Of a DNA stretch of 21,189 nt, positions 1-8,009 are shown in pieces. Position numbers and translations under genes: made by a program. Numbering within the stretch: position 1 is the first letter of the stretch; every line of letters starts with the position of its first letter. Below the pieces are notes generated by a model. It was not told the origin of the DNA, did not search any database, and saw only the letters and a list, made by a program, of their open reading frames with translations. Origin of the DNA: DSXH01 sp037446915 (lineage in GTDB: Bacteria; Bacteroidota; Ignavibacteria; Ignavibacteriales; Melioribacteraceae); NCBI GenBank assembly GCA_037446915.1, contig JBBIHP010000045.1:1-21189 (forward strand). Reading direction: 5' to 3'.

Positions 1-590
1 ACTATCATGATAATGTTAAGAGTAAATTAACCTTATCATATGCTGTGGGTGGTGCTGGCGCTCTTAAAGAAATCGGTGGTAAAATGGCATTCAGTCTTAA
101 AAACAAAATTCTCAATAATGAAGTAAAGTTGATTTTGATTGCCGGAACAAAACAAAATGTTTGCGACTATTTCCATTCCATAAAAAAACAAATTACAGAC
201 GATGATTCACAAATAGAAATTATCTACGCTGATTCGATGGAAGATTATTTCGAAAAGTTTAATGGCGCTATGCACGAAACTGATATTTTATGGACAAAGC
301 CAAGTGAACTTTCTTTTTATAGCGGATTAGGACTTCCTATAATTATGACACCTACAATTGGTTCACAGGAAAAATTTAACCGGTTATGGCTGTTCGAAAT
401 TCAAGCGGGAATAAAACAAATGAACCCTGAATATTCCGACCAATGGCTTCATGATCTGCTAAATAAAGGTATTCTTGCAGAAATGGCCTGGTCAGGTTTT
501 CTTAAAGCAAGAAAACTTGGGACATACAAAATAATTGAGATTCTGAAAACCGGTAATTTAACTCACTCTCAATCACCTGTTCTTCGTTAA
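1..590 (+). CDS. C-terminal part of a GT-B-like glycosyltransferase-related protein (5' truncated by window)
   Basis: The reading frame is open from the first complete codon (position 3) to a TAA at 588-590, giving about 195 visible residues. The GTG at 45 is therefore probably internal, and the true start lies outside the window. The visible part begins with a glycine-rich AVGGAGA stretch, followed by a beta-strand-like LILIAGT segment. Further on there is TKPSELSFYSGLGLPIIMTP and then GSQE-FN. That pattern (Ser/Thr-X-X-Glu, small residues, Gly-X-Pro-hydrophobic, then Gln-Glu and Asn) resembles the nucleotide-sugar-binding half of MurG/MGDG-synthase-type GT-B enzymes. No signal peptide or membrane segment is visible in this part. 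It lies 8 bp before a complete glycosyltransferase of related type, so the two are probably co-transcribed and may act together. I do not recognise the precise family, and a non-enzymatic GT-B relative is possible. Confidence 0.6.
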   Translation, partial: YHDNVKSKLTLSYAVGGAGALKEIGGKMAFSLKNKILNNEVKLILIAGTKQNVCDYFHSIKKQITDDDSQIEIIYADSMEDYFEKFNGAMHETDILWTKPSELSFYSGLGLPIIMTPTIGSQEKFNRLWLFEIQAGIKQMNPEYSDQWLHDLLNKGILAEMAWSGFLKARKLGTYKIIEILKTGNLTHSQSPVLR

Positions 591-598
591 ATAAATTT

Positions 599-1729
599 AT
601 GCAGAAACAGAAATTACTTTTTATTTACTTAAGAACCGGTGGTGGTCATCTAGCGCCGGCCCGTGCTGTTTCAGAGCATATCAACAAATATAAAAGTGAT
701 GGATACGAAACATTACTTATTGATGGATTCGGTAAAACAAAATGGCTGGCACGCTTCATTATTGAGGACGGTTACCGCCACCTTCAGAGTAAATCCAAAT
801 GGTTTTATGAATTTCTTTATTTAACTCACAAACTGAAATTTATCTCTCATATAAGCGCGTTTTTAGTATCAATAAATATTACAAAGTACTTAAAAGAAGT
901 TCTGTTGGATTATAAACCTGATAAGATTGTTCTATTCCATTTTTTTCTTATCAAACCTCTTTTTTCGACACTACAAAAATTGAAGAAAGAGATTCCTGTA
1001 ATTACAGTAGTAACAGATCCGTTCACTGCGCATCCGCTCTGGTTTCTTAAGAAAGACCAGAACTTTATTCTGTTCAGCGATAAACTTAAAAACAGTTGTA
1101 TCAAATACGGCATAGAAGAATCCCGCCTGAAAGTTTTCCCATTTATTTTAAACGAGAAATTTTCTGAAAAACCAGATGAAAAAAAAGTTATTTTATTGAA
1201 GATTAAGTATGGAGTTGAAAACAAGAAGACGCTTTTAATTCTCGGCGGAGGTGATGGAATTCCAAAAGGGAAAAGAATCCTTAAAGAATTTATTAAGTAC
1301 GGTTACGATTATAATATTATTGTTGTCTGCGGCAAAAACAAAAAACTTTTTACACAGGCGAATAAGTTAAAACAAAAATTTAACAGGGATAATCTTATTA
1401 TTTATGGCTTTGTTGATTTTGTTTATGACCTTATTTGCTTATCCGATCTTGTTATTACAAAATGCGGTGCTTCCACTTTTATGGAAATATTAATGAGCGG
1501 AAAAATTCCTGTTGTAAACAGCTACATATGGGAACAGGAAAAAGGTAATGTCGATTTTATAATCGAAAACAAATTAGGAATTTATGAAAAGAGAATTGTT
1601 AAACTTCCAGCTATAGTTGAAAATCTCTTCCGGGAAACTGACCTTTATAATGAAATCCAAAAGAACATAGAGAAAGCGAATCTAAAAAATGACTCGGCTT
1701 CTGTTGCTGAGTATATTTGTAATTTTTGA
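599..1729 (+). CDS. MGDG-synthase/UgtP/MurG-like glycosyltransferase (GT28 type)
   Basis: A 376-residue GT-B glycosyltransferase, probably transferring a sugar from a nucleotide donor to a lipid or envelope acceptor at the inner face of the membrane. The N-terminus has the TGGGH loop (residues 13-17), followed by APARAV, typical of MGDG synthase and processive diacylglycerol glucosyltransferases. The C-terminal half has a glycine-rich LILGGGDG strand-turn, then SDLVITKCGASTFMEIL, and a terminal EQEKGN motif equivalent to the GQE-x-GN of UgtP/MurG enzymes, which contacts the donor. There is no signal peptide. The length fits the bacterial family (about 370-400 residues). The ATG at 599 follows the upstream stop by 8 bp with no clear Shine-Dalgarno, suggesting translational coupling or a leaderless-style start. 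The acceptor cannot be read from sequence: diacylglycerol, another lipid or a peptidoglycan-like precursor are all open. Confidence 0.8.
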   Translation: MQKQKLLFIYLRTGGGHLAPARAVSEHINKYKSDGYETLLIDGFGKTKWLARFIIEDGYRHLQSKSKWFYEFLYLTHKLKFISHISAFLVSINITKYLKEVLLDYKPDKIVLFHFFLIKPLFSTLQKLKKEIPVITVVTDPFTAHPLWFLKKDQNFILFSDKLKNSCIKYGIEESRLKVFPFILNEKFSEKPDEKKVILLKIKYGVENKKTLLILGGGDGIPKGKRILKEFIKYGYDYNIIVVCGKNKKLFTQANKLKQKFNRDNLIIYGFVDFVYDLICLSDLVITKCGASTFMEILMSGKIPVVNSYIWEQEKGNVDFIIENKLGIYEKRIVKLPAIVENLFRETDLYNEIQKNIEKANLKNDSASVAEYICNF

Positions 1730-1871
1730 TAAGCATCAAAATAATCCCCGCAGAAAATATTTCCTTTCTTAATCAAACAAATCGTTACCTCAAAACGAAA
1801 AAGAAAATATGACATTCCCTTTATTTATTATTCTTTTTAAACTCAACCGAGCATTCAGTATCAGGATTTTT

Positions 1872-1879
1872 TATATTTG
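1872..1879 (+). promoter_or_regulatory. Candidate Bacteroidota-type -7 element (TATATTTG) before valS
   Basis: TATATTTG exactly matches the TAnnTTTG -7 consensus recognised by the primary sigma factor of Bacteroidota. It lies in the 181-bp gap before valS and would place the transcription start near 1886, giving a leader of about 25 nt. I do not see the matching TTTG-type -33 box at the expected distance, so this is a single-element match in AT-rich DNA. A GAGAAG stretch just before the valS ATG could act as a weak ribosome binding site. Confidence 0.4.
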
Positions 1880-1910
1880 CACCTAATTATTATCAATACT
1901 AGAGAAGTAA

Positions 1911-4532
1911 ATGCTGGCAAAGAATTTTTCTGAAATCCCTAAAACTTACAATCCCAAAAATGTTGAGGATAAGTGGTACAAATACTGGTACGATAACAAT
2001 CTTTATCATAGCGAAGTTGATGAGAATAAAGAACCATACACAATTGTTATTCCTCCGCCGAACATAACCGGCATACTGCATATCGGACATATTCTTAACA
2101 ACACACTTCAGGATATTTATATTCGTTATAAACGGATGATGGGGTTTAATGCATGCTGGATTCCCGGAATTGATCATGCTTCAATTGCAACCGAAGCAAA
2201 AGTTGTTGCAATGTTAAAGGAAAAAGGAATTAACAAGGATAATATTTCGCGTGAAGATTTTTTACAGTACTGTTACGAATGGAAAGAAAAATATGGCGGA
2301 ATAATTTTTAACCAGCTCCGTAAACTTGGTGTTAGCTGCGATTGGCAGCGTGAACGTTTTACGATGGATATACACTATTATAGAAAAGTTATAGAAGCTT
2401 TTGTTAAACTTTACAAAGAGGATCTCATTTACCGTGGTTATAGAATGGTTAACTGGGATCCTGCTTCAAAATCTGCAATAAGCGATGAAGAAGTTTTCTA
2501 CAAAGAAGTAAAAGGTAAGCTCTGGTTCTTCAAATATCCCGTTAAGGATTCTTCCGAATATATTATTGTGGCAACGACCCGCCCCGAAACAATGCTTGGC
2601 GATACAGGAATCGCAGTTAATCCGGATGATGAGCGCTACAAACATTTAATTGGTAAAACAGTAATCCTTCCAATTGTTGGAAGAGTGATTCCTCTTTTCA
2701 CCGATGAGTATGTCGATAAAGAATTTGGTACCGGCGCTGTAAAAGTAACACCTGCTCACGATGTTAATGATTACGAAATGGGTCTGCGTCATAATCTGGA
2801 AATGGTTAATATCTTTAATGAAGACGCGACTTCAAACGGAAACGTACCCAAAGAATTTAGAGATCTCGATCGGTTCGATCTCCGTTATAAAGTTGTTGCC
2901 CGTATGGAGGAACTTGGTCTGCTTCATAAAGTTGAAGAATACACAAATAAAGTAGGTTACTCCCAGCGCGGTAATGTTCCTATAGAACCGTATCTTTCCG
3001 AGCAATGGTTTATGAGAATGGAAAAGCTGACTATACCTGCTCTCGAAGCCGTGCTTAATGGTAAAGTTAATTTTTATCCAGAACACTGGGTTAAAACTTA
3101 CGAACACTGGATGACAAACATCCGCGACTGGTGTATATCGCGTCAGCTATGGTGGGGTCACCGAATACCAGTTTGGTATCATAAAGCAACAAAAGAAATT
3201 TATTGCGAGGTTGAACCACCCGCCGATATTGAAAACTGGTATAGAGATGATGATGTGCTTGATACATGGGCGTCAAGCTGGCTTTGGGCTCAGGATGTAT
3301 TTACAACCGAAAAAGAACAAAACTACTATTATCCCACAGACCTTTTAGTTACAGCACCTGATATTATTTTCTTCTGGGTAGCAAGAATGATTATTGCCGG
3401 AATGCATTTTAAGAATGAAATTCCATTCAGAGATGTTTACTTTACCAGTACTGTTCGTGATACCGAGGGAAGAAAAATGAGCAAATCTCTCGGCAACTCT
3501 CCGGATCCACTTGATCTAATAGATGAATATGGTGCGGATGCATTGCGGTTTACTATGATTTATATCGCTCCACTCGGTCAGGATGTTTTATTCAGCACTG
3601 ATAAATGTGAAATAGGAAGAAACTTTGCAAACAAAATATGGAATGCCGGACGATTCCTGCTAATGAATGCACAAAACATTAAGGTAAGCAAAGATCTTGT
3701 CGATGAACATTTAGACTTTACCGATAGGTGGATTATCTCGCGCTTTCAGAACACTCTGAAAGAATTTACAGAAGCAATTGATGAATATGAAATTAATAAT
3801 GCTGTTAAAATAATTTACTCTTACGTGTGGAATGATTTCTGCGACTGGTATGTGGAGTTGTCGAAGTTCAGGTTATATAATGCACCAGATGAAGTAAAAT
3901 CCGCGTTACTTTCCCGTGCGATCTCTTTGTTTGAAGAAATGTTAAAACTCGTTCATCCCTTTATGCCGTTTATTACAGAAGAGATATGGCAGCTTCTTGA
4001 TGAAAGAACAGAAGGAGAAAGTATTTCAACAAAAGAATTTCCTAAATATTACGGAATATTAGTTGATGAAATTGCAGAAAGGAATGTTGAGTTCCTTCAG
4101 AATATTATTACTGCAATACGAAACATACGAGGGGAGATGAATATTCCTCCGTCCAAAACAATTAACGTTGTTTTGAGAACAGATAAAATTAACGATGAAC
4201 AGGTCAAGTATATTAAGTCGCTTGTAAAAATAGAGCAATTAAAAGTCGATCCGAAAATTGGAAAACCCAAGGCGAGTGCTTCGGCAGTAGTTAAGGACTG
4301 CGATATTTACATTCCGCTTGAAGGACTGATTGACCTTGGTGTTGAAAGAAACAGATTAGAAAAGGAAATCGCAAGAATCTCAAATTCGCTTGAGGGTGTT
4401 AGAAAAAAATTATCTAATGAGGGATTTGTTGCAAAAGCTCCTGCTGAAGTAATTGAACGTGAAAGAGCAAAGATGAAGGACTGGGAAAATTCTCTTGGGA
4501 AGTTGAAGTCAATACTGGACGATCTTAAATAA
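1911..4532 (+). CDS. valS: Valine--tRNA ligase
   Basis: Class I aminoacyl-tRNA synthetase charging tRNA-Val in the cytoplasm, 873 residues, normal for a bacterial ValRS. The Rossmann domain carries PPPNITGILHIGH with the HIGH signature at residues 57-60. The inserted CP1 editing domain, which hydrolyses Thr-tRNA-Val, shows TTRPETMLGDTG and a later PAHDVNDYE motif. The KMSKS loop is intact at residues 522-526 and is followed by LGN and a GADALR helix. A C-terminal anticodon-binding region leads into a Lys/Glu/Arg-rich coiled coil over the last 60 or so residues (LGVERNRLEKEIARI...), the arm typical of ValRS rather than IleRS or LeuRS. The gene stands alone, with gaps of about 180 bp on either side. 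No T-box or other leader regulation is visible. No frameshift or missing motif was seen. Confidence 0.98.
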   Translation: MLAKNFSEIPKTYNPKNVEDKWYKYWYDNNLYHSEVDENKEPYTIVIPPPNITGILHIGHILNNTLQDIYIRYKRMMGFNACWIPGIDHASIATEAKVVAMLKEKGINKDNISREDFLQYCYEWKEKYGGIIFNQLRKLGVSCDWQRERFTMDIHYYRKVIEAFVKLYKEDLIYRGYRMVNWDPASKSAISDEEVFYKEVKGKLWFFKYPVKDSSEYIIVATTRPETMLGDTGIAVNPDDERYKHLIGKTVILPIVGRVIPLFTDEYVDKEFGTGAVKVTPAHDVNDYEMGLRHNLEMVNIFNEDATSNGNVPKEFRDLDRFDLRYKVVARMEELGLLHKVEEYTNKVGYSQRGNVPIEPYLSEQWFMRMEKLTIPALEAVLNGKVNFYPEHWVKTYEHWMTNIRDWCISRQLWWGHRIPVWYHKATKEIYCEVEPPADIENWYRDDDVLDTWASSWLWAQDVFTTEKEQNYYYPTDLLVTAPDIIFFWVARMIIAGMHFKNEIPFRDVYFTSTVRDTEGRKMSKSLGNSPDPLDLIDEYGADALRFTMIYIAPLGQDVLFSTDKCEIGRNFANKIWNAGRFLLMNAQNIKVSKDLVDEHLDFTDRWIISRFQNTLKEFTEAIDEYEINNAVKIIYSYVWNDFCDWYVELSKFRLYNAPDEVKSALLSRAISLFEEMLKLVHPFMPFITEEIWQLLDERTEGESISTKEFPKYYGILVDEIAERNVEFLQNIITAIRNIRGEMNIPPSKTINVVLRTDKINDEQVKYIKSLVKIEQLKVDPKIGKPKASASAVVKDCDIYIPLEGLIDLGVERNRLEKEIARISNSLEGVRKKLSNEGFVAKAPAEVIERERAKMKDWENSLGKLKSILDDLK

Positions 4533-4602
4533 ATATTATGATAAATATTACAAAGAGTTTTATTTAATAGTTGTTTGCATTAATCTACCCAATCCGTGTA
4601 TG

Positions 4603-4623
4603 ATCCTGAGTCTATCGAAGGAT
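4603..4623. repeat. Small interrupted inverted repeat resembling the common CCTGAG..CGAAGG intergenic repeat
   Basis: In the gap between valS and cydA the sequence has ATCCTGAG, then TCTAT, then CGAAGGAT, with ATCCT and AGGAT as outer complementary arms. The CCTGAG-(n)-TATCGAAGG arrangement resembles the short dispersed intergenic repeats seen in many bacterial genomes. This copy is short and imperfect and would be a remnant. The rest of this 184-bp gap shows only AT-rich DNA with no recognised promoter box. Confidence 0.35.
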
Positions 4624-4716
4624 AATTTGCTTGCTAATTCATTACTAAATCCATATTACTTTCCTTTTATTTATTTCTTATTTTAATTCTGTAACAATAG
4701 AAAATTAGGTCACCTC

Positions 4717-6090
4717 ATGGACGTTGAAATTCTTTCGCGTATTCAATTCGCTTTTACAATAGCATTCCATTATATCTACCCGCCTTTAAGTATTGGTCTT
4801 GGTGTTCTACTTGTAATTATGGAAGGAATGTATCTTAAAACCGGTAATAAACTTTACGAGCAGATGACAAAGTTCTGGGTTAAGATATTTGCGCTTACAT
4901 TTGCAATGGGAGTTGCAAGCGGAATTGTAATGGAATTTGAATTTGGTACTAACTGGGCAACCTACTCGCGTTTTGTCGGAGATGTTTTCGGTAGTGCATT
5001 AGCCGCCGAAGGTATCTTTGCTTTCTTTCTCGAATCAGGATTCCTCGCTGTCCTTGTCTTCGGCTGGAATAAGGTAAGTCCAAAAATGCATTTCTTCTCA
5101 ACCATTATGGTTTCATTCGGTTCGATGTTAAGCGCGGTATGGATAGTTGTTGCTAATTCATGGCAGCAAACACCCGCCGGATATCATATAGTTGGAGAAG
5201 GAATTAATGCCCGCGCAGAAATAACCGACTTCTGGGAAATGGTATTCAATCCATCTTCAATGGAACGGTTATCGCATGTTCTTTCAGGTGCATGGCTTGC
5301 CGGTGCATTTATGGTATTAAGTGTTAGCGCTTATTACCTGTTAAGAAAAAAACATGTTGAGTTTGCTAAATCATCATTTAAGATTGCACTCGGACTCGCA
5401 TTATTCGCGTCAATCTTTCAGTTGTTTACAGGTCATCAAAGTGCTGTCGGTATTAGTAAAACTCAACCGGCAAAACTTGCAGCATTCGAAGCTCATTACG
5501 ATTCATCCGGTGTAGGAGATCTTTATCTCTTCGGTTGGGTTAATGATCAGCAGCAGGAAGTAAAGCTTGGATTCAAAATTCCTGGAATGCTCAGTTATCT
5601 TATTTATGGCGATAGCAAAAAACCGGTAACGGGATTGAATGCTTTTAAACCCAAGGATAGACCTCCGGTTAATATTGTTTTTCAATCGTATCATATTATG
5701 GTTGCAATAGGATTCGGATTAATCGCACTTAGTTTAATAGGATTGAATTTGCTCTGGCGGGGAAAATTATTCGAGAAGAAATGGCTGTTGTGGATATTTG
5801 TATTTTCAGTTCTTGGTCCGCAGATTGCAAATCAGCTCGGTTGGATTTCTGCTGAAGTTGGAAGACAACCATGGATAGTTTACAATTTGCTGCGAACATC
5901 CGAAGGTTTGTCTAAAGTTGTTACTGCAAATCAAGTGATGTTTTCTTTGATACTTTTTACACTCGTTTACTTACTATTATTCATTTTGTTTATCTATTTA
6001 TTGAATGAAAAAATTAAACACGGACCAGAGGGAGCTGAAAATATTCCTTCTGAGTACGAACATCAAAAAGCAGCATTGGAAAGAAATTAA
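4717..6090 (+). CDS. cydA: Cytochrome bd-type quinol oxidase subunit I
   Basis: The haem-bearing subunit of the terminal oxidase that oxidises quinol and reduces oxygen to water at the inner membrane, usually at low oxygen. The expected ligands are present by comparison with E. coli CydA: His18 (high-spin haem b), His187 in HVLSGAW and Met328 in YHIMV (haem b558 axial pair), and Glu98 and Glu106 in AAEGIFAFFLES. The quinol-site Lys253 and Glu258 lie in TQPAKLAAFEAHYD. The GRQPW motif follows in the second half. At 457 residues it is shorter than the E. coli protein, mainly because the periplasmic Q-loop is short. About nine hydrophobic membrane segments are visible. ATG 4717 follows TTAGGTCACCTC, a weak Shine-Dalgarno. 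cydB follows after 19 bp. No cydX-like small ORF or cydCD assembly genes are present in the window. Confidence 0.97.
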   Translation: MDVEILSRIQFAFTIAFHYIYPPLSIGLGVLLVIMEGMYLKTGNKLYEQMTKFWVKIFALTFAMGVASGIVMEFEFGTNWATYSRFVGDVFGSALAAEGIFAFFLESGFLAVLVFGWNKVSPKMHFFSTIMVSFGSMLSAVWIVVANSWQQTPAGYHIVGEGINARAEITDFWEMVFNPSSMERLSHVLSGAWLAGAFMVLSVSAYYLLRKKHVEFAKSSFKIALGLALFASIFQLFTGHQSAVGISKTQPAKLAAFEAHYDSSGVGDLYLFGWVNDQQQEVKLGFKIPGMLSYLIYGDSKKPVTGLNAFKPKDRPPVNIVFQSYHIMVAIGFGLIALSLIGLNLLWRGKLFEKKWLLWIFVFSVLGPQIANQLGWISAEVGRQPWIVYNLLRTSEGLSKVVTANQVMFSLILFTLVYLLLFILFIYLLNEKIKHGPEGAENIPSEYEHQKAALERN

Positions 6091-6109
6091 TAACAAAAAT
6101 TAAACGTAT

Positions 6110-7138
6110 ATGGAATTTCAATTTGACTTAAACACAATATGGTTCATCCTTATTGGTGTATTGTTAACCGGTTATGCTATTCTCGACGGGTTCGATCTTG
6201 GTGTTGGCGCACTTCATCTTTTTGTTGAAGGCGATACCGATAGGAGAATAATGATCAATTCAATTGGTCCGGTATGGGATGGAAATGAAGTTTGGCTCGT
6301 AACCGGCGGCGGGGCCCTCTTTGCAGCATTTCCGCATGTTTATGCAACTGTCTTTTCCGGATTCTATATTGCACTTATGCTGCTCCTCTTCGGATTGATC
6401 TTCCGTGCAATTGCAATAGAATTCAGAAGCAAACAGCCGATGAAAAGGTGGAGGCAGATGTGGGATGTTGCATTCAGCTTGTCAAGTATTCTTATTGCTC
6501 TCTTAATGGGTGTAGCGCTCGGAAACATTATTACTGGAGTTCCAATAGATGCCGAAAAAGAATTTGCCGGAAACTTTTGTACACTTCTTAATCCTTACAC
6601 TGTGTTAGTTGGAATTACAACTGTTGCGCTCTTCATGATGCATGGATCAATTTATGTGGTAATGAAAACGGAAGGAGAGTTGCAGAAGAAAATAAGAAGC
6701 TGGGTTAATAACACAATTATCTTTTTTGTAATCTGTTATGTTACCACTACCATGTACACTTTGATCTATTATCCTCACATGGTTCAGCATTTCAAAGATG
6801 CGCCGTGGCTTTTTGTAATTGCTGTATTAAACATGCTTGCTATAGCAAATATACCAAGGGAAATTTTCCATGGCCGGGATTTCAGAGCGTTCCTTTCATC
6901 ATGTGCTAGTATTGTTGCGCTTCTTGTATTGTTTGCTGTGGGGTTATTTCCGAATATTGTTCTCTCAAACCCGAATCCCGAGTATAGCTTAACGATATAT
7001 AATGCTGCTTCATCGCAGAAGACTCTGAACATTATGCTTATCGTTGCAATAATCGGAATTCCTTTTGTACTTGCATACACAATAAGCATCTACTGGATCT
7101 TTAGAGGAAAAGTTAAGATTGATACGATGAGTTACTAG
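6110..7138 (+). CDS. cydB: Cytochrome bd-type quinol oxidase subunit II
   Basis: The partner membrane subunit of the bd oxidase, 342 residues and mostly hydrophobic, with about eight membrane helices. The first helix carries the family signature YAILDGFDLGVG (Asp26 and Asp29), followed by GPVWDGNEVW with Asp57. These acidic residues are conserved in CydB proteins and are implicated in proton conduction and in contact with subunit I. It starts 19 bp after cydA and is clearly co-transcribed with it. It is somewhat shorter than E. coli CydB (379). The gene ends with TAG at 7136-7138, about 40 bp before a large palindrome that could end the transcript. I see no frameshift. Confidence 0.97.
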   Translation: MEFQFDLNTIWFILIGVLLTGYAILDGFDLGVGALHLFVEGDTDRRIMINSIGPVWDGNEVWLVTGGGALFAAFPHVYATVFSGFYIALMLLLFGLIFRAIAIEFRSKQPMKRWRQMWDVAFSLSSILIALLMGVALGNIITGVPIDAEKEFAGNFCTLLNPYTVLVGITTVALFMMHGSIYVVMKTEGELQKKIRSWVNNTIIFFVICYVTTTMYTLIYYPHMVQHFKDAPWLFVIAVLNMLAIANIPREIFHGRDFRAFLSSCASIVALLVLFAVGLFPNIVLSNPNPEYSLTIYNAASSQKTLNIMLIVAIIGIPFVLAYTISIYWIFRGKVKIDTMSY

Positions 7139-7177
7139 AATTAAAAATTATATAGAATTGTTTCTGTATTTAATTTT

Positions 7178-7277
7178 AAAGATTATCACGCAGAGGCCGC
7201 AGAGTTGTCGCAATGAGCGCAGAGAAAAGACTTTGCGAGCTCTGCGTTTTCATTGCGATCTTTGCGTGAAAATCTTT
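7178..7277. repeat. 100-bp mirror-symmetric palindrome built of eight CGCARAG/CGCAATG heptamers
   Basis: The element is exactly symmetric about 7227/7228. Outer 11-bp arms (AAAGATTATCA and TGAAAATCTTT) pair with one mismatch. Inside, four CGCAGAG/CGCAATG heptamers start at 7189, 7198, 7209 and 7218, and four reverse-complement heptamers (CTTTGCG, CTCTGCG, CATTGCG, CTTTGCG) start at 7231, 7240, 7251 and 7260. Spacers are 2-4-2 bp in both arms, so each arm is a two-heptamer unit repeated every 20 bp. The transcript could fold into a long hairpin with a 6-nt loop ending in a T-rich stretch, so it might terminate the cydAB transcript. The rest of the 260-bp gap (7139-7398), which is the longest gene-free stretch in the window, holds AT-rich DNA and the tetR operator candidate. 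Confidence 0.9.
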
Positions 7278-7369
7278 TTATTGGTTAATGCCTTTACATT
7301 TTAATTGGTTCAACAAACTTGGTTTTTTACCTAATAGCAATTCTTTTACATTGAAAAGAGATTCCGTAT

Positions 7370-7385
7370 ATTAACGAGCGTTCAT
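7370..7385. promoter_or_regulatory. Candidate TetR-family operator (AACG-AG-CGTT core)
   Basis: ATTAACGAGCGTTCAT is an interrupted palindrome with perfect AACG/CGTT inner arms around an AG centre, and matching T/A and A/T outer bases (6 of 8 base pairs symmetric). It ends 14 bp before the tetR start codon, where an autoregulatory operator would be expected. TetR-family operators are commonly short palindromes of this size. No clear promoter elements could be fixed around it. Binding by the adjacent regulator is inferred from position only. Confidence 0.45.
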
Positions 7386-7398
7386 TAGGGAATTCAAT

Positions 7399-7998
7399 AT
7401 GAAATACCCGAATACAAAGAAATTAATAACCGAAAAGGCGCTCGATTACTTTTCTAATAATGGTTATGCCGGCGCTTCAATCAGGCAAATTGCTCGTGCC
7501 GTTGGAATCCGGGAAAGCGCTATCTATAATCATTTCAAATCGAAAGAGGAAATATTCCTCGCAATTCTATCGGATTACAAGTCCAAGTCGTTAAGCACAA
7601 AAATTCTTAGTGATGAACTTCTCGACGAGCTCGATAACCCGGAAAAGTTCTTACAGGATTTTGCCAGAAGACTGGTGGAGTTCTGGAATACACCCAGAGA
7701 GAAAAAATTTATACGGCTGCTATTGATGGAACAGTTTACCAAAGTTGGACAGGTTGAGCTTTCCATTACAGAGTATGTGAATGAACTTCGTGCTATTTGC
7801 AGATTGATCTTTTCTGAAATGGTAAAGAATAACATTGCAAAGAAATATGATCCGGAAATATTAGCCGAGCAGTTCACCGCGCCTCTCTTTCTGATACGAA
7901 CAGAACATCTTTCTAAAGATGAACAGGTAGATATTAAAAATGTTTATGAAATCGTCTCCAAACATGTTAGCTTTTTCTGGAATTCAATAAAACTCTAA
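7399..7998 (+). CDS. TetR/AcrR-family transcriptional regulator
   Basis: A 199-residue one-component repressor-type protein. The N-terminal DNA-binding domain is textbook TetR: an ALDYFSNNGYAGASIRQIA helix pair, then GIRESAIYNHFKSKEEIF with the recognition helix at about residues 36-47. The remaining all-alpha ligand/dimer domain (FLQDFARRLVEFW..., RLLLMEQF) has the usual low conservation, so the ligand cannot be read. The ATG at 7399 is preceded by TTAGGG about 8 nt upstream, and a palindromic operator candidate sits just before that. The PLP enzyme gene begins 11 bp after its stop, so the two very likely share a transcript, and possibly the exported glycosidase 22 bp beyond. Whether it also affects cydAB upstream is unknown. 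Confidence 0.93.
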   Translation: MKYPNTKKLITEKALDYFSNNGYAGASIRQIARAVGIRESAIYNHFKSKEEIFLAILSDYKSKSLSTKILSDELLDELDNPEKFLQDFARRLVEFWNTPREKKFIRLLLMEQFTKVGQVELSITEYVNELRAICRLIFSEMVKNNIAKKYDPEILAEQFTAPLFLIRTEHLSKDEQVDIKNVYEIVSKHVSFFWNSIKL

Positions 7999-8009
7999 CA
8001 GGAATTTTT

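Noticed and set aside
45..47. GTG as true start of the first gene
   Set aside because: The frame is open to the left edge and codes for a plausible continuing protein segment, and there is no ribosome binding site before the GTG.
4529..4550. Direct repeat ATAAATATTA spaced 12 bp, just after valS
   Set aside because: Very AT-rich, overlaps the stop codon, does not form a hairpin and is easily explained by base composition.
7189..7266. CRISPR-like or tandem-repeat array
   Set aside because: The heptamers are short, change orientation at the centre and have 2-4 bp spacers, so this is a palindrome and not an array with unique spacers.
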